DNA of 14,547 bases from CAJYAN01 sp046484825 (GTDB lineage: Bacteria > Pseudomonadota > Gammaproteobacteria > UBA6429 > Thiohalophilaceae). The notes under the pieces are model-generated. The model was not told the origin of the DNA and did no database searches. It saw nothing but the letters and a program-made list of their open reading frames with translations. Positions 13,579 to 14,547 of this stretch are shown here, piece by piece (the stretch's first letter is position 1; each line of letters starts with the position of its first letter). The position numbers and the translations under genes were made by a program. The DNA lies in the NCBI GenBank assembly GCA_046484825.1, contig JAWOIE010000275.1, positions 1 to 14,547 of the forward strand. Reading direction: 5' to 3'.

Positions 13579-14547
13579 ATGAATTTTTTCGAGGCGCAGG
13601 ATCAGGCACGGCGACATACGGGCTGGCTGGTGCTGTTGTTTGCCCTGGCGGTGGCCGGATTGATCGTACTGACCAACCTGTTACTGCTCGTGGTGCTGTC
13701 TTATACACAGACCGGTCACTTCGCCTTTACACCCACGCTACTGCAAGATCAATTTCAATGGGATGTGTTCCTCGGCGTGGCGGTCGTGATCATCACCCTG
13801 GTATTTCTCGGCAGCCTGTACAAAACCCTGTCCCTGTCGGGTGGTGGCAGCCAAGTTGCCGAGATGCTCGGCGGACGCCTGGTCAGTCGCGACACCCGTG
13901 ATCCGGCGGAACAGCGACTGCTGAATGTGGTGGAGGAAATAGCCATCGCCGCCGGTATTACGGTACCGCCCGTGTATCTGCTGGACGAGTCCGGCATCAA
14001 CGCCTTCGCTGCCGGGACCACGCCAAATAGCGCGGTGATCGGCATCACGCAAGGGGCGCTGGATGCCTTCAGCCGCGAGGAGCTCCAGGGCGTAATTGCG
14101 CATGAATTCAGCCACATCTTTAACGGCGACATGCGACTCAATATCCGTTTGATCGGCGTACTACACGGCATCCTGTTGCTGGGCATGCTCGGCTATTTTA
14201 TGCTGCGCAGCTCTCGGTACGTGCGCAGTTCCAATAATCGCGCCGGCGCCGCCATTGTCGCAATTATGGCGCTGGGTGTGGGGCTGGTGGTCCTCGGCTA
14301 TATCGGGCATTTCTTCGGACAGATGATCAAGGCTATGGTCGGCCGCCAGCGCGAATACCTGGCTGATGCCTCGGCCGTGCAGTTTACTCGCGATAAGCAG
14401 GGCATCGCCGGCGCCCTGAAAAAAATCGGTGGCGCCAGTCACGGTTCGCTGCTGGACACCCCCGCCGCCGCTGAATACAGCCATGCCTATTTTTCCCAGG
14501 GCGTGCGCGGTTTTATGCAATCGCTGTTTGCCACCCATCCACCGCTG
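13579..14547 (+). CDS. M48 family membrane metallopeptidase (HtpX-like), 3' end cut by the window
   Basis: The frame runs from the ATG at 13579 to the last base with no stop, giving 323 residues of a longer protein. Two membrane helices lie near the N-terminus (about 15-41 and 62-82). The cytosolic catalytic part has the zinc motif HEFSH (175-179, catalytic Glu176) and the third ligand Glu259 in QREYLADASAV (257-267), both diagnostic for M48. Two further helices sit between them (about 191-210, 223-244), and THPPL ends the visible part. HtpX-type proteases degrade misfolded membrane proteins. The four-helix plan and the lemA neighbour fit the larger M48 proteins that carry a C-terminal extension, but the end is not seen. 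Start context: no good Shine-Dalgarno, 23 bases after lemA, so coupling is likely. Confidence 0.92.
   Translation, partial: MNFFEAQDQARRHTGWLVLLFALAVAGLIVLTNLLLLVVLSYTQTGHFAFTPTLLQDQFQWDVFLGVAVVIITLVFLGSLYKTLSLSGGGSQVAEMLGGRLVSRDTRDPAEQRLLNVVEEIAIAAGITVPPVYLLDESGINAFAAGTTPNSAVIGITQGALDAFSREELQGVIAHEFSHIFNGDMRLNIRLIGVLHGILLLGMLGYFMLRSSRYVRSSNNRAGAAIVAIMALGVGLVVLGYIGHFFGQMIKAMVGRQREYLADASAVQFTRDKQGIAGALKKIGGASHGSLLDTPAAAEYSHAYFSQGVRGFMQSLFATHPPL

Overview
The window looks like chromosomal DNA of a moderately GC-rich gammaproteobacterium. The evidence is the gene order fmt - rsmB - DUF4390 - ntrY-like kinase - ntrX-like regulator - trkA, with the E. coli-like neighbourhood fmt-rsmB-trkA, full-length TrkA and TrkH proteins close to the E. 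coli lengths, and an NCIMB-type mix of housekeeping genes all on the + strand. I cannot assign an order or genus.

Region 1 (1-7537) is a tightly packed, mostly overlapping operon. It opens with a reading frame that is already open at base 2 and is chimeric: about 105 residues of a sulfatase joined in frame to the C-terminal domain of methionyl-tRNA formyltransferase (Fmt), with the Fmt catalytic domain missing. Then come rsmB (16S rRNA m5C methyltransferase), an exported DUF4390 protein, an NtrY-like membrane histidine kinase, an NtrX-like response regulator and trkA, the cytosolic NAD-binding gating subunit of the Trk potassium system. The response regulator is unusual: its AAA+ domain has lost the Walker A lysine, the Walker B aspartate, the GAFTGA loop and one arginine finger, so it probably does not activate sigma-54 polymerase.

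Region 2 (7538-8002) is a 465-base non-coding spacer full of repeats: heptamer arrays in opposite orientation at its two ends, three degenerate copies of a roughly 80-base unit, and a 118-base MITE-like element holding two REP-type hairpins.

Region 3 (8003-11507) has two tandem trkH paralogues (potassium channel subunits), a class I SAM-dependent methyltransferase two bases downstream, and a clear intrinsic terminator. Together with trkA this makes a Trk potassium uptake locus with one gating protein and two alternative pores.

Region 4 (11508-12958) is visibly more AT-rich. It has its own promoter, a DUF4386 membrane protein with a TTG start and a good ribosome binding site, and a long stretch with no convincing gene. 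It may have been acquired.

Region 5 (12959-14547) returns to GC-rich DNA with a lemA gene and an M48 (HtpX-like) membrane metallopeptidase that runs off the window end. This is a common envelope-associated pair.

The most notable observations are the sulfatase-Fmt junction (real fusion, deletion or assembly chimera), the ATPase-degenerate NtrX and the repeat-built spacer between trkA and the first trkH. I saw no CRISPR array, tRNA, rRNA or complete insertion sequence.
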